Positions 7,924-18,118 of a stretch of DNA of 64,000 bases are shown piece by piece; position 1 is the first letter of the stretch, and the number at the start of each line of letters is the position of its first letter. The notes beneath the pieces were generated by a model, which searched no databases, was not told where the DNA came from, and saw only the letters and a list, made by a program, of their open reading frames with translations. The stretch is from WTFV01 sp965203525 (GTDB lineage Bacteria; Acidobacteriota; Vicinamibacteria; Vicinamibacterales; UBA8438). The stretch is from NCBI GenBank assembly GCA_965203525.1, contig OZ241898.1, positions 3,844,001 through 3,908,000 on the forward strand, in the 5' to 3' direction. The position numbers were made by a program, and so were the translations under genes.

Positions 7924-9366
7924 TTACGCCAGCACGCCGTCGACGATCTTGCCGTGGACGTCCGTCAGCCGGAAGTTCCGCCCCTGGTACCGGTACGTCA
8001 GCCGCGTGTGGTCGATGCCGAGCAGGTGCAGCATCGTGGCGTGCAGGTCGTGGACGTGGACCGGGTCCCGCACGACGTTGAACGCGAAGTCGTCGGTCTC
8101 GCCGTAGGTGGTGCCCGCCTTGACGCCGCCGCCGGCCATCCAGATGGTGAAGGCCCGCGGGTGGTGATCGCGCCCGTAGGTCTCGTCGGTCAGCCGGCCC
8201 TGGCAGAAGATGGTGCGGCCGAACTCGCCGCCCCAGACGACCAGGGTGTCGTCGAGCATCCCGCGCTCCTTCAGCTCCGTGACCAGCGCCGCCTGCGGCT
8301 GATCGACGTCCTTGGCCTGGGTCCGGATGCGCCGCGGGAGCTGGGTGTGCATGTCCCACCCGCGGTGGAAGAGCTGGATGAAGCGCACGTCGCGCTCCGC
8401 CAGCCGCCGGGCGAGCAGGCAGTTGGCCGCGAACGTCCCGGGCGTGCGGGAGTCGGGTCCGTAGCGATCGAAGACGCTGTCCGGCTCGTCCGACAGGTCG
8501 GTCAGATCGGGCACCGACGCCTGCATGCGGTAGGCCATCTCGTACTGCGCGATGCGGGTGGTGGTCTCCGGGTCGCCGGACTCCTCGCGGTCCAGCTCGT
8601 TGAGCTTCCCGAGGTCGTCGAGGAAGCGCCGCCGGACGTTGCGGTCGACGCCGGGCGGATTCGACAGGTACAGCACCGGGTCGCCGGTGGAGAGGAACTT
8701 GACGCCCTGGTACTCGGAAGGCAGGAACCCGCTGCCCCACAGCCGGTCGTAGATCGGGTTGCCGCCGCGGTTGGTGACCATGGCGACGAAGGTCGGCAGG
8801 TCGCGGTTCATGCTCCCGAGGCCGTAGGAGAGCCACGCGCCGACGCTGGGCCGGCCCGCCAACTGCGCCCCGGTCTGGAAGAACGTGATGCCGGGGTCGT
8901 GGTTGATCGCCTCGGTGTGCATCGTCCTGATGAAGCACAACTCGTCGGCGATCTTCGCGGTGTGGGGCATCAGCTCGCTGATCCAGGCCCGCGACTCGCC
9001 GTGCTGCTCGAACCGGAAGATGGACGGGATGACCGGAAAGCCGGCCTGGGTCGCCGTCATCGGGGTCAGGCGCTGCCCCGCCCGGACCGACTCCGGCAGC
9101 TCGGTCCCGCGCAGGTCCGCGAGCTTCGGCTTGTGGTCCCACAGCTCGTGCTGCGACGGCGCGCCGCCCTGGAACAGGTAGATGACCCGCCTGGCCTTCG
9201 GCGCGAAGTGGGGCAGGCCGGGCAGCGCGCCGGCGGCGGCCGGCGCCCGGGCCGCCAGATCCTCGTGGAACAGCGTCGCCAGGGCGGCGGCGCCGATGCC
9301 GGTGCCCGAGAGCTCCAGAAACCGCCGGCGGGTGAGCAACTGCTGCAGTTCGGTTTGCGGTTTCAT
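7924..9366 (-). CDS. DUF1501 domain protein, Tat-exported
   Basis: A 480-aa protein of the DUF1501 family, distantly related to the alkaline phosphatase/sulfatase superfamily. The Tat signal is 'LLTRRRFLELSGTGIGAAAL' at about residues 9-28. Family landmarks are 'ARRVIYLFQGGAPSQHELWD', 'GTELPESVRAGQRLTPMT', 'LPHTAKIADELCFIRTMHTE', 'VVWGGEFGRTIFCQG' and 'LHATMLHLLGIDH'. It begins three bases after the stop of the upstream PSD1 gene, so the two form an operon. DUF1501 proteins are nearly always paired with DUF1549/DUF1553 proteins; the joint function is unproven. Sequence is full length with no defect visible. Confidence 0.92.
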   Translation of the reverse strand: MKPQTELQQLLTRRRFLELSGTGIGAAALATLFHEDLAARAPAAAGALPGLPHFAPKARRVIYLFQGGAPSQHELWDHKPKLADLRGTELPESVRAGQRLTPMTATQAGFPVIPSIFRFEQHGESRAWISELMPHTAKIADELCFIRTMHTEAINHDPGITFFQTGAQLAGRPSVGAWLSYGLGSMNRDLPTFVAMVTNRGGNPIYDRLWGSGFLPSEYQGVKFLSTGDPVLYLSNPPGVDRNVRRRFLDDLGKLNELDREESGDPETTTRIAQYEMAYRMQASVPDLTDLSDEPDSVFDRYGPDSRTPGTFAANCLLARRLAERDVRFIQLFHRGWDMHTQLPRRIRTQAKDVDQPQAALVTELKERGMLDDTLVVWGGEFGRTIFCQGRLTDETYGRDHHPRAFTIWMAGGGVKAGTTYGETDDFAFNVVRDPVHVHDLHATMLHLLGIDHTRLTYRYQGRNFRLTDVHGKIVDGVLA

Positions 9367-9369
9367 CGG

Positions 9370-12300
9370 TCAGTCCTTCGTGATGGTGCGGTCGAGGTTC
9401 AGGATCATGCTGGCGACCATCGTGTAGGAGGCCAGCTCCGCGATGTCCAGCGTCTCGTCACGCGGGTGCTCGCCCACGTCGACGAGGTCCAGCGCCGCCC
9501 GCCGATCGGCCTGGTAGCGGTCCAGGTAGTCGCGGAAGCCGCCGGCCAGCACCTCCCGCGCCGCCGGCCGCGGCCGGTGCGCCGTCGCCAGCCGGTAGGC
9601 GTACTCGACGCGCTCTTCCGGGGTGGCGCCCCCTTCGGTCATCATGCGCTCGGCCAGCCGGCGCGCCGCCTCGACGTAGGTGGTGTCGTTCATCAGGTTC
9701 AGGGCCTGCAGCGGCGTGTTCGTGCGGTCGGTGCGGACGACGCACGTTTCGCGCGTCGCCGAGTCGAACGCCAGCATCGCGGGCGGCCCCAGCGTCCGCT
9801 TCCAGTAGGTGTAGAGGCTGCGCCGGTAGAGGTCGTCGCCGTGCGACTGCTCGTAGCGCTGGCTCGCCTGCTCCCACAGCCCTTCCGGCTGGTACGGCTT
9901 GACCGACGGCCCGCCGACCTGGTCGACGAGCAGGCCGGCGACCGCGAGCGCCTGGTCGCGGATCATCTGCGCCGGCAGGCGCATCCGCGGCCCGCGGGCC
10001 AGCCTGCGGTTCTCCGGGTCGGCCTCGAGCGCCTCGGGTGTGACCGCCGACGCCTGCCGGTAGGTGGCGCTGGTCACGATCTCCCGCAGCACCGCCTTCA
10101 CGTCCCAGCCGGAATCGACGAAGCCGGTCGCCAGCCAGTCGAGCAGCTCCGGATGGCTCGGGTACTCCCCCTGCAGCCCGAAGTTCTCGGACGTCTTGAC
10201 CAGTCCGGCGCCGAACAGCATCTGCCAGAAGCGGTTCACGGTGACCCGCGCGGTGAGCGGGTGGCCCGGCTCGACCAGCCAGCGGGCGAACGCCAGCCGG
10301 TCGGCCGTCCCGTCCTCGGGGAGCGGCGGCAGCACCGCCGGGACGCCGGGGCTCACGCGCTCCCCGGGCACGTCGTACGCGCCGCGGATCAGCCGGAACG
10401 TCTCGCGCGGCGGGTCCATCTCCTCCATCACCATGACGGTCTGGATGCCGTCCCACAGCTCGTCCCGCTCGCGCGCCAGCGCGTTGACCTGCCGCCACGC
10501 CTCCTGGACCGGCAGCGGCGCGTACTGGTCGAGGAACGCGAGCCGCATCTTCTCCGCCTGCCCCGCCGTCCGCTCGGCCGGCGGAATGCGCGCGATGCCG
10601 GTCAGCGACTCCGCGGCCGCCACCACGGCCGCCTCGGCCGGGGTCAGGGCCTTCGTGTGGATCCGGACGTCGTCGATCCAGCCCTGGAAGCGCGGCCGGG
10701 CGTCGGTGGCGCCGGAATCCGGGGGCGCCGCCCCGCTGGCCCCGATGCGCAACGGCTCGCGGGTCCGCATCGGGTTGTTGATGCCGTCGAGCAGGTGCAT
10801 AAGCTCCCGCGGTTCGCCGTCGACGTAGACGCGGAATCCGGACGGGACGCGGCTCCCGTCGTAGGTCACCAGCACGTGCCGCCACTCGTCGAGCGGTATC
10901 CGGTCCGCGGTTTCGACCCGCACGCCGTCGTCCGCCCAGCGCTGCGACAGGTTGACCCGCACCTTGCCGTCGACGAGGTACAGCCCCCAGCCCCGCTCGC
11001 CCTGGTCGCCGGCGAGCGCCCGCGACACGATCACCCCGTCGCCGGCCGTGGGATGGATCCAGGCGGCCAGCGTGAACGGGTCGTCGTAGGTGAAGTTGGC
11101 GACGTCGCCCGCGTCGACGTAGCGCCGGCCGTCGAAGCTGGCCGCCTCGCCGACCCGGCCGGGAACGAAGCGCGGCCGGCCGTCCACCAGCTTGACGTTG
11201 ACCGGGAACTCGGCCAGCTCCGGCTCGGTGGCCCCGCGCAGCCCCGCCGTCACGGCGGGCGAAACGTAGACCGGCTCCGACGTGTAGACGCCCGCGATGT
11301 CGCCGTCGAGCGGGTAATGGACCAGGAGCTTGTCGCGCAGGACCCAGTCGACGCGCCCGGCCGCGGCCAGCGAGCCTTCCCACTGCCGCTGCGCCTCCGC
11401 CGCCTCTTCCTCGAGGCCGGCGAACGCCTCGCGCGCCGTCGTCAACTTCTCGTCGAGCGCGGCCAGCGCGGCGAACTGCTCGTCGGTCGGGGCGGTGACC
11501 AGCGGCGGCGAGTTGCCGTACTTGAACGCCTTGCCCCGCTCGGGGACGTTGTTGAAGAACGCGAAGAGCTCGTAGAACTCCTTCTGCGAGAGCGGGTCGA
11601 ACTTGTGGTCGTGGCAGCGGGCGCAGCCCAGCGTCAGGCCCAGCCAGACGGTGCCGGTGGTCGACACGCGGTCGACCACGTTCTCCACCAGGAACTCCTC
11701 GGGGACGATGCCCCCCTCGCCGTTCTGGCTGTGGTTCCGGTTGAAGGCGGTGGCGATGCGCTGGTCGAGCGTCGCGTCGGGCAGCAGGTCGCCGGCGAGC
11801 TGCTCGATCGTGAACCGGTCGAACGGCATGTTCGCGTTGTAGGCGTCGATCACCCAGTCGCGGTAGCGCCACATCGACCGCTCGGCGTCGGTCTGGTACC
11901 CGCTGGAGTCGGCGTAGCGCGCGCCGTCCAGCCATTCGACGGCCATCCGCTCGCCGTAGGCGCTCGACCCCAGCAGCCGGGCGACGGCCTTCTCGTAGGC
12001 GTCCGGGGAGTCGTCGTTGAGGAAGGCGGCCAGATCGCCCGGCGCCGGCGGCAGGCCGGTCAGGTCGAGCGACGCGCGCCGCAGCAGGGTTGCCCGGTCG
12101 GCTTCCGGCGCCGGCGTCAGGCCCTCGGCCTCCAGGCCGGCCAGCACGAACCGGTCGATCGCGTTGCGCGGCCACCCGGCGTCCGCCACCGGCGGCAGGG
12201 CGGGGCGCTCGGGCGGGACGAACGCCCAGTGCGACTGCCACTCGGCCCCCTGATCGATCCACAGCCGCAGGGTCTCGATCTCGCCGGGCGCCAGCGCGTC

Positions 12301-13008
12301 GGCCTCGCCGCCCGGCGTCACCGCGGTGTCCAGGCCGCGCCGGTAGGGCATCCGCGTCCGCGGGTCGCCGGAGGTGATCCGGTGGAACAGCAGGCTGTCC
12401 TCCGCGTTGCCGGGCACGACGACCGGCCCGCCGAAGCGGCCGCGGTCCGCGAACGGCCCTTCCCGCACGTCCAGCCGCAGGCCGCGCTGCCGCGACCCCT
12501 CGTCCGGCCCGTGGCAGGTGAAGCAGTTCTCGGACAGGAGGGGCCGGACCTCGCGGGCGAAGTCGACGACCCGTGCGGGGACCGCCGGCGCGTCCGCCGC
12601 GGCGACCTCCGTTCCCCACTCCGCGCCGCCGTCGATCCACCGGCGCACGGCGTCGATCTGCTCGCCGGTCAGCGCGAGGCCGGACGAGACCGGCGGCATC
12701 CGCCCGACGCGGTCCGTGGTGGTCAGGCGCTGGAACAGCGGGCTCGCCGCGGCGTCGCCCGGCACGACGACCTGCTCCAGGAACTCGTCGGTGTCGAACC
12801 GCAGGCCGGCCTGCCGCGCCGCCTCGTTGGGGCCGTGGCAGATCAGGCACGACTCGGCGAGGATCGGCCGGACGTCGCGGTGGAATTCGAGCGGCGGCTG
12901 CGCCGGCTCCTGCGCCGCCGCGGTCCCGAGGCCGCCGGAGAGGTGTCCGCCGAGCCCGACCGCGAGCGCGGCGAGCGGAATCAGAGCGCGGAACGGTGTC
13001 TTGCTCAT
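9370..13008 (-). CDS. PSCyt1 / DUF1549 / LamG / DUF1553 multi-domain cytochrome (PSD1 type)
   Basis: A 1,212-aa exported protein. After a signal peptide come two planctomycete-type cytochrome c segments with CLICH (about residues 54-58) and CFTCH (about 160). DUF1549 follows ('WPRNAIDRFVLAGLEAEGL', 'FNRNHSQNGEGGIVPEEF'), then a CLGCARC-like 'LGCARCHDHKFDPLSQKEFY' haem segment, a LamG/concanavalin-like domain ('FTLAAWIHPTAGDGVIVSR') and C-terminal DUF1553 ('VTVNRFWQMLFGAGLVKTSE'). The ATG at 13008 has GAGGA 8 bases upstream; an ATG two codons earlier (13014) is too close to that site. The LamG module suggests a polysaccharide ligand. It leads the operon with the DUF1501 gene. Confidence 0.92.
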   Translation of the reverse strand: MSKTPFRALIPLAALAVGLGGHLSGGLGTAAAQEPAQPPLEFHRDVRPILAESCLICHGPNEAARQAGLRFDTDEFLEQVVVPGDAAASPLFQRLTTTDRVGRMPPVSSGLALTGEQIDAVRRWIDGGAEWGTEVAAADAPAVPARVVDFAREVRPLLSENCFTCHGPDEGSRQRGLRLDVREGPFADRGRFGGPVVVPGNAEDSLLFHRITSGDPRTRMPYRRGLDTAVTPGGEADALAPGEIETLRLWIDQGAEWQSHWAFVPPERPALPPVADAGWPRNAIDRFVLAGLEAEGLTPAPEADRATLLRRASLDLTGLPPAPGDLAAFLNDDSPDAYEKAVARLLGSSAYGERMAVEWLDGARYADSSGYQTDAERSMWRYRDWVIDAYNANMPFDRFTIEQLAGDLLPDATLDQRIATAFNRNHSQNGEGGIVPEEFLVENVVDRVSTTGTVWLGLTLGCARCHDHKFDPLSQKEFYELFAFFNNVPERGKAFKYGNSPPLVTAPTDEQFAALAALDEKLTTAREAFAGLEEEAAEAQRQWEGSLAAAGRVDWVLRDKLLVHYPLDGDIAGVYTSEPVYVSPAVTAGLRGATEPELAEFPVNVKLVDGRPRFVPGRVGEAASFDGRRYVDAGDVANFTYDDPFTLAAWIHPTAGDGVIVSRALAGDQGERGWGLYLVDGKVRVNLSQRWADDGVRVETADRIPLDEWRHVLVTYDGSRVPSGFRVYVDGEPRELMHLLDGINNPMRTREPLRIGASGAAPPDSGATDARPRFQGWIDDVRIHTKALTPAEAAVVAAAESLTGIARIPPAERTAGQAEKMRLAFLDQYAPLPVQEAWRQVNALARERDELWDGIQTVMVMEEMDPPRETFRLIRGAYDVPGERVSPGVPAVLPPLPEDGTADRLAFARWLVEPGHPLTARVTVNRFWQMLFGAGLVKTSENFGLQGEYPSHPELLDWLATGFVDSGWDVKAVLREIVTSATYRQASAVTPEALEADPENRRLARGPRMRLPAQMIRDQALAVAGLLVDQVGGPSVKPYQPEGLWEQASQRYEQSHGDDLYRRSLYTYWKRTLGPPAMLAFDSATRETCVVRTDRTNTPLQALNLMNDTTYVEAARRLAERMMTEGGATPEERVEYAYRLATAHRPRPAAREVLAGGFRDYLDRYQADRRAALDLVDVGEHPRDETLDIAELASYTMVASMILNLDRTITKD

Positions 13009-13028
13009 GGGCATTTCCTCAAACCCGC

Positions 13029-13057
13029 ATGGTAGGACTCCGGCCGGCCCGGTGCAA
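13029..13057 (-). promoter_or_regulatory. possible promoter of the PSD1-DUF1501 operon
   Basis: On the minus strand TTGCAC (13057-13052) and TACCAT (13034-13029) are 17 bp apart, each with mismatches to consensus. The predicted transcript would start about 15 bases before the ATG at 13008. The match is weaker than those at 2411 and 3885. Confidence 0.3.
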
Positions 13058-13152
13058 GGAAAAACCGCGGGCGGGCGCGGGGACGGCCACGAACGAGAGC
13101 GGCGAGGGCCAGAGTTGAAACCCGGTTCGGTCGCAAGTCATGATTGGCCCCC

Positions 13153-14715
<1,563 letters not shown>

Positions 14716-14740
14716 AAGGGGCAAATTGACCGACGACGGA

Positions 14741-14976
14741 CTTTGTCGGCCACGCATGGCCGACAAGGAATCTTGCCGGCCAGTTTCGGTGTTTTCTTGC
14801 CGACAACAGATCTTGTCGGCCACCGGTGGCCGACAACGGATCTTGCAGGTCACTTTCGGCATTTTTTGGCCGACAACGGGCTTTGCCGGCCACGCATGGC
14901 CGACAACGGGTCTTGTCGGCCAGATTCGCGGTAAACTGGCCGGCAATCGATCTTGCCGGCCACTGGTGGCCGACAA
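14741..14976. repeat. 70-bp tandem palindromic repeat array between hsdM and fic
   Basis: About 3.4 copies of a 70-bp unit (14741-14810, 14811-14880, 14881-14950, partial 14951-14976). Each unit is a 30-bp segment that is a near-perfect hairpin (arms TTGTCGGCCA and TGGCCGACAA around 4 nt, for example 14743-14752/14757-14766) plus a 40-bp segment whose ends carry partial arms (CTTGCCGGCCA and TGCCGACAA). The four-base loops differ (CGCA, CCGG, CGCA, CTGG) while arms are conserved, which suggests selection on pairing or on protein-bound half-sites. Spurious translation of it gives repeated 'ADK..CRP' strings. It fills most of the 380-bp gap after hsdM. Confidence 0.9.
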
Positions 14977-15074
14977 GCAACGCCGCTCCGCGACGGCGCC
15001 CTGTTCGATGTCCTCGACTGAACCCCGGCGCGGAACTGGTGGCCGACAAGCAACGCCGTTCCGCGACGGCGCCC
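14962..15074. repeat. 40-bp direct repeat at the distal end of the palindrome array
   Basis: Two copies (14962-15001 and 15035-15074) differ at one base and are 73 bp apart. Each starts with the right half of the palindrome (GGTGGCCGACAAG) and continues into a GC-rich tail ending GCGACGGCGCCC. The right arm is therefore part of a longer duplicated segment joining the array to the hsdM remnant. Confidence 0.85.
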
Positions 15075-15096
15075 GCCGTCAGGGGAGCGCGACGGG

Positions 15097-15246
15097 ATGA
15101 CGTTCAGCAAGGACGGCCAGCGCCGGCGGTTCGATGTCCCCCCGAAGGGCAACGCCGGCTTCGCCCGGATGCCGCACAGGGTGCGCCGTCCGGCGATTGC
15201 GGCGAACCTGGAGCGGCTCGGGTTCCGCGGGGGTGACGACAGGTGA
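15097..15246 (+). pseudogene. hsdM remnant, 49-aa ORF
   Basis: The ORF has AGGGGAG 7-8 bases before its ATG and could still be translated. Its middle 'PPKGNAGFARM' matches 'PPKGNANFAWV' of HsdM (about residues 315-325) and its end 'AIAANLERLGFRGGDDR' matches the HsdM C-terminus 'AIAANLDRLGFGREDG'. The roughly 180 residues between these parts are missing, so this is an internally deleted second hsdM copy. Its stop overlaps the fic start (GTGA at 15243-15246), so even as a remnant it may couple fic translation. Confidence 0.75.
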
Positions 15247-16376
15247 CGGCCGTGGTCCGTTACCACGCGGGCCGGTTCCCGCCCGAGCGGCTCGACTGGC
15301 CGGCGCTGATCCCGCTGCTCGGTCCGGCCGCCGCGGCCGTGGCGCGCTACGACGGCGCGCTCGCCGCCGCTCCCAACCCCGACGTCCTGCTTTCGCCGCT
15401 GACGACGCAGGAAGCGGTCCTTTCCTCGCGCATCGAGGGCACGCAGGCCACCATGGGCGAGGTGCTGGAGTTCGAAGCCGGCCGGGAACCGGAATCGCCG
15501 GCGCGCCGGGACGACATCCACGAGGTGCTCAACTACCGGATCGCCATGCGGCTGGCCGCGGAGATGCTGCAGACGCTGCCCCTGTCCCAGCGCGTCGTCC
15601 GGGAGGCGCACCGGGCGCTGCTGGACGGGGTCCGCGGCGAAGGCAAGTCGCCCGGCGAGTACCGGCGCGTTCCCAACTGGATCGGGCCGCCCGGATGCGC
15701 CGTGGAGGACGCCACGTTCGTGCCCGTCGGCGCGAACGAGCTCCCGGACGCGATGGCCGCCTGGGAACGCTACATCCATCACGACACACCCGACCGGCTG
15801 GTGCAGCTCGCCATCCTGCACGCCGAGTTCGAAGCCGTGCATCCGTTCCTGGACGGCAACGGCCGCCTCGGACGCATGCTGATCCCGTTGTTCCTGTGGC
15901 GGCACGGCCTCATCCGCGCGCCGATGTTCTACGTCAGCGCCTATTTCGAGGCCCGCCGCGACGCCTATTACGACGGCCTGCTCGCGGTCTCGCGCGACGA
16001 CGACTGGACCGGGTGGTGCCGGTTCTTCCTGGAGGCGGTGCGGGTGCAGGCCGAGGACAACCTGACCAAGACGCAGGGGATCATCGACCTGTACGACCGC
16101 ATGAAGGGGCGCGTGGCGGATCTGACCCGATCCCGCTACGCCATCCGCGCGCTCGACTGGATCTTCGAGCGCCCGATCTTCCGCAGCGCCGATTTCTCGG
16201 CCTCCGCGGGCCTCGCCGAACGGACGGCGCGCCGGATTCTGGACGTGCTGTGCGACGGGGGCGTCCTGCGGGTGATCAACCCGGGCAGCGGACGCCGGAC
16301 GCCCGTGCTCGCGTTCCCCGATCTCCTGAACGTCGCCGAGGGGAAGCAGGTGTTTGGCGAGAGTCACGAGGAATGA
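15243..16376 (+). CDS. fic: Fic-domain protein (class II, probable AMP transferase)
   Basis: A 377-aa Fic/DOC protein. The catalytic loop 'HPFLDGNGRLGR' (residues 200-211) is intact, with the essential His200. An N-terminal inhibitory motif (S/T)xxxE(G/N) is present as 'SSRIEG' (61-66), which makes it a class II Fic protein whose activity is held in check by its own helix. The N-terminal Fic_N region ('LIPLLGPAAAAVARYDGAL') and a C-terminal winged-helix-like part ('AGLAERTARRILDVLCDGG') are typical. Fic enzymes transfer AMP or a related group from a nucleotide to target hydroxyls. The GTG start overlaps the hsdM remnant stop, and its stop overlaps the next ATG (ATGA at 16373). Fic genes are frequent passengers in type I restriction loci. 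Confidence 0.92.
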   Translation: MTAVVRYHAGRFPPERLDWPALIPLLGPAAAAVARYDGALAAAPNPDVLLSPLTTQEAVLSSRIEGTQATMGEVLEFEAGREPESPARRDDIHEVLNYRIAMRLAAEMLQTLPLSQRVVREAHRALLDGVRGEGKSPGEYRRVPNWIGPPGCAVEDATFVPVGANELPDAMAAWERYIHHDTPDRLVQLAILHAEFEAVHPFLDGNGRLGRMLIPLFLWRHGLIRAPMFYVSAYFEARRDAYYDGLLAVSRDDDWTGWCRFFLEAVRVQAEDNLTKTQGIIDLYDRMKGRVADLTRSRYAIRALDWIFERPIFRSADFSASAGLAERTARRILDVLCDGGVLRVINPGSGRRTPVLAFPDLLNVAEGKQVFGESHEE

Positions 16377-18118
16377 AGCACAGCGACGACGAGATCGCCC
16401 GCCGGCTGCGGCTGGGCGAGGACGGCGGCTGGGAGTTCAAGGAGATCGCGTTCGCCGGCGACCGCCCCCGGAGCCCGCGCCGCGACGACCTCGCCGACGA
16501 GATCGCCGCCTTCGCCAACACGGGCGGCGGGGTGCTGCTCTGCGGCGTGACCGACGCGGGCGCCGTGCAGGGGATGTCGCGCGCGCAGATGGACGCGCTG
16601 GAGCGGCTGATCGTGGAGGTGTGCGCCGACGCGGTCCGGCCCCCCGTCCGCGCCGGCATCTTCCGCCGGGAGCTGGAGGAAGGCCGGCCGTTCCTGCTGG
16701 TGGACGTGCCGCAAGGCGACGCGCTGCACGACAGCCCCGGCGGCAGCTTCTGCCGCGTAGGCAGCTCGAAGCGCAGGATGACCGGCGACGAGCGCCTGCG
16801 TCTGGCGCAGCGGCGCGGGCAGGCGCGCTTCCTCTGGTTCGACAAGCAGCCCGTGCCCGACACCGGCTTCCGGACGCTGGACGAGGCGCTCTGGAAACCG
16901 CTGCTGAGCGCCGCGGGCGCGGCGGACCCGCGGCTGGCGCTGGAGAAGATGGGACTCCTGACCCGCGACGCGCAGAAGACCCTGCGCGCCTCCGTCGCCG
17001 GCGTCCTGCTGTGCAGCCGCACGCCGGAAGCGTGGCTGCCCAACGCCGTCATCATGGCCACCCGCTATCGCGGCGGCGACCGGGCGACCGGCCAGGCCGA
17101 CGCCCAGACGATCACCGGCCCGCTCGACCGGCAGATCGCCCACGCCGTCGCGTTCGCCCTCCGGAACATGCGCGTCTCGGCCCGCAAGGAACCGGCCCGC
17201 GTGGACGAGCCCGAGTACAGCGAGCGCGCGATCTTCGAAGCGCTGGTCAACGCCGCCGCCCACCGCGACTATTCCATCCGCGGCAGCCGGATCCGGCTGT
17301 CGATGTTCGACGACCGGCTGGAGATCCAGTCGCCGGGTTCCCTGCCGAACAACCTGACGGTCGACAGCCTCCCGCTGCGGCAGTCGGCGCGCAACGAGCT
17401 CCTGGTCTCCGTGCTGGGACGCATGCCGGCCGGCCACGTCCCCGGATCGGGGGACCGGCGGTTCTTCATGGAGCGCCGCGGCGACGGCGTGCCGACCATC
17501 GTCCGCGAAACGAAGGCGCTCAGCGGCGAGAGCGCCGAATTCCGGCTCATCGACGACGCCGAACTCTGCGTCGTCCTGCCCGCCGCGCCGGTCGAGCCCA
17601 GCCCCGCCCGCCCTGTCGTCACCGTGCGGGCCGCCGCCGGCGCGCCGCTGCCGGGCGCCGACGTGCTGGTGCTGTTTCCGAACCGGACGTGGCAGCGCGC
17701 CGCGACCGACGAGGCGGGCACGGCCGTCGTCGACCTGCGCACGACTGCGCTGCCGATGACCGTATTCGTCGCCGCACCCGGATACGCGGCGCATCTGGAG
17801 CAGGCGTGGCGACCCGACCGGGGCGCGCTTGCGGTCGTCCTCGATCCCCGGCCGGACGGGGGCTCGGTCATCTTCCCCGAGGCGACCGGCAATCTTCCGG
17901 GGCTGGCCGGCGCGTTGAACCCGGTCCGCGACGCCCACGACCGGCTCTGTCTGTACGCCTCCAACATCGTCGTCAACGAAGGCCAGACGCAGCCCGTGCC
18001 CTTCGTGCCCGGCGAGGAGTTGCGCCTGACCGACGCCGGCGGGCGCGAACTGCTGGTCCGCATCGCCGGCGTGACCGGCCGGTCGGCGCTGGTGGAGTAC
18101 CGTTCGGTGGGGTCATGA
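16373..18118 (+). CDS. AlbA_2 (Schlafen-like) ATP-binding protein
   Basis: A 581-aa protein. The N-terminal AlbA_2 domain covers about residues 10-130 ('EDGGWEFKEIAF', 'DEIAAFANTGGGVLLCGVTD', 'GSFCRVGSSKRRMT'). A C-terminal HATPase_c_4-like region has 'SERAIFEALVNAAAHRDYS' (residues 285-303; the E-x3-N lies at 289-293) and 'RLEIQSPGSLPNNLTVDSL'. A further 170-residue tail (about 410-581) has a beta-rich carboxypeptidase-regulatory-like part ('LPGADVLVLFPNRTWQRAAT'). Proteins of this type are often called RecG-like or transcriptional regulators, and many lie in defence islands next to restriction genes. ATGA overlaps couple it to fic upstream and hepT downstream. Its precise role is unknown. 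Confidence 0.88.
   Translation: MKHSDDEIARRLRLGEDGGWEFKEIAFAGDRPRSPRRDDLADEIAAFANTGGGVLLCGVTDAGAVQGMSRAQMDALERLIVEVCADAVRPPVRAGIFRRELEEGRPFLLVDVPQGDALHDSPGGSFCRVGSSKRRMTGDERLRLAQRRGQARFLWFDKQPVPDTGFRTLDEALWKPLLSAAGAADPRLALEKMGLLTRDAQKTLRASVAGVLLCSRTPEAWLPNAVIMATRYRGGDRATGQADAQTITGPLDRQIAHAVAFALRNMRVSARKEPARVDEPEYSERAIFEALVNAAAHRDYSIRGSRIRLSMFDDRLEIQSPGSLPNNLTVDSLPLRQSARNELLVSVLGRMPAGHVPGSGDRRFFMERRGDGVPTIVRETKALSGESAEFRLIDDAELCVVLPAAPVEPSPARPVVTVRAAAGAPLPGADVLVLFPNRTWQRAATDEAGTAVVDLRTTALPMTVFVAAPGYAAHLEQAWRPDRGALAVVLDPRPDGGSVIFPEATGNLPGLAGALNPVRDAHDRLCLYASNIVVNEGQTQPVPFVPGEELRLTDAGGRELLVRIAGVTGRSALVEYRSVGS

Noticed and set aside
7744..13035. A 1,763-codon + strand frame opposite the DUF1501 and PSD1 genes
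   Set aside because: Arg/Val/Ala/Gly-rich antisense frame typical of high-GC DNA; the minus strand carries recognisable domains and haem motifs along the whole length.
14741..14976. Possible CRISPR array
   Set aside because: The 70-bp unit is conserved throughout with no unique spacers, and no cas gene is nearby.
14726..15100. Overlapping small ORFs over the palindromic array with repeated 'ADK..CRP' strings
   Set aside because: The peptides merely translate the hairpin repeats in every frame and on both strands; no frame is favoured.
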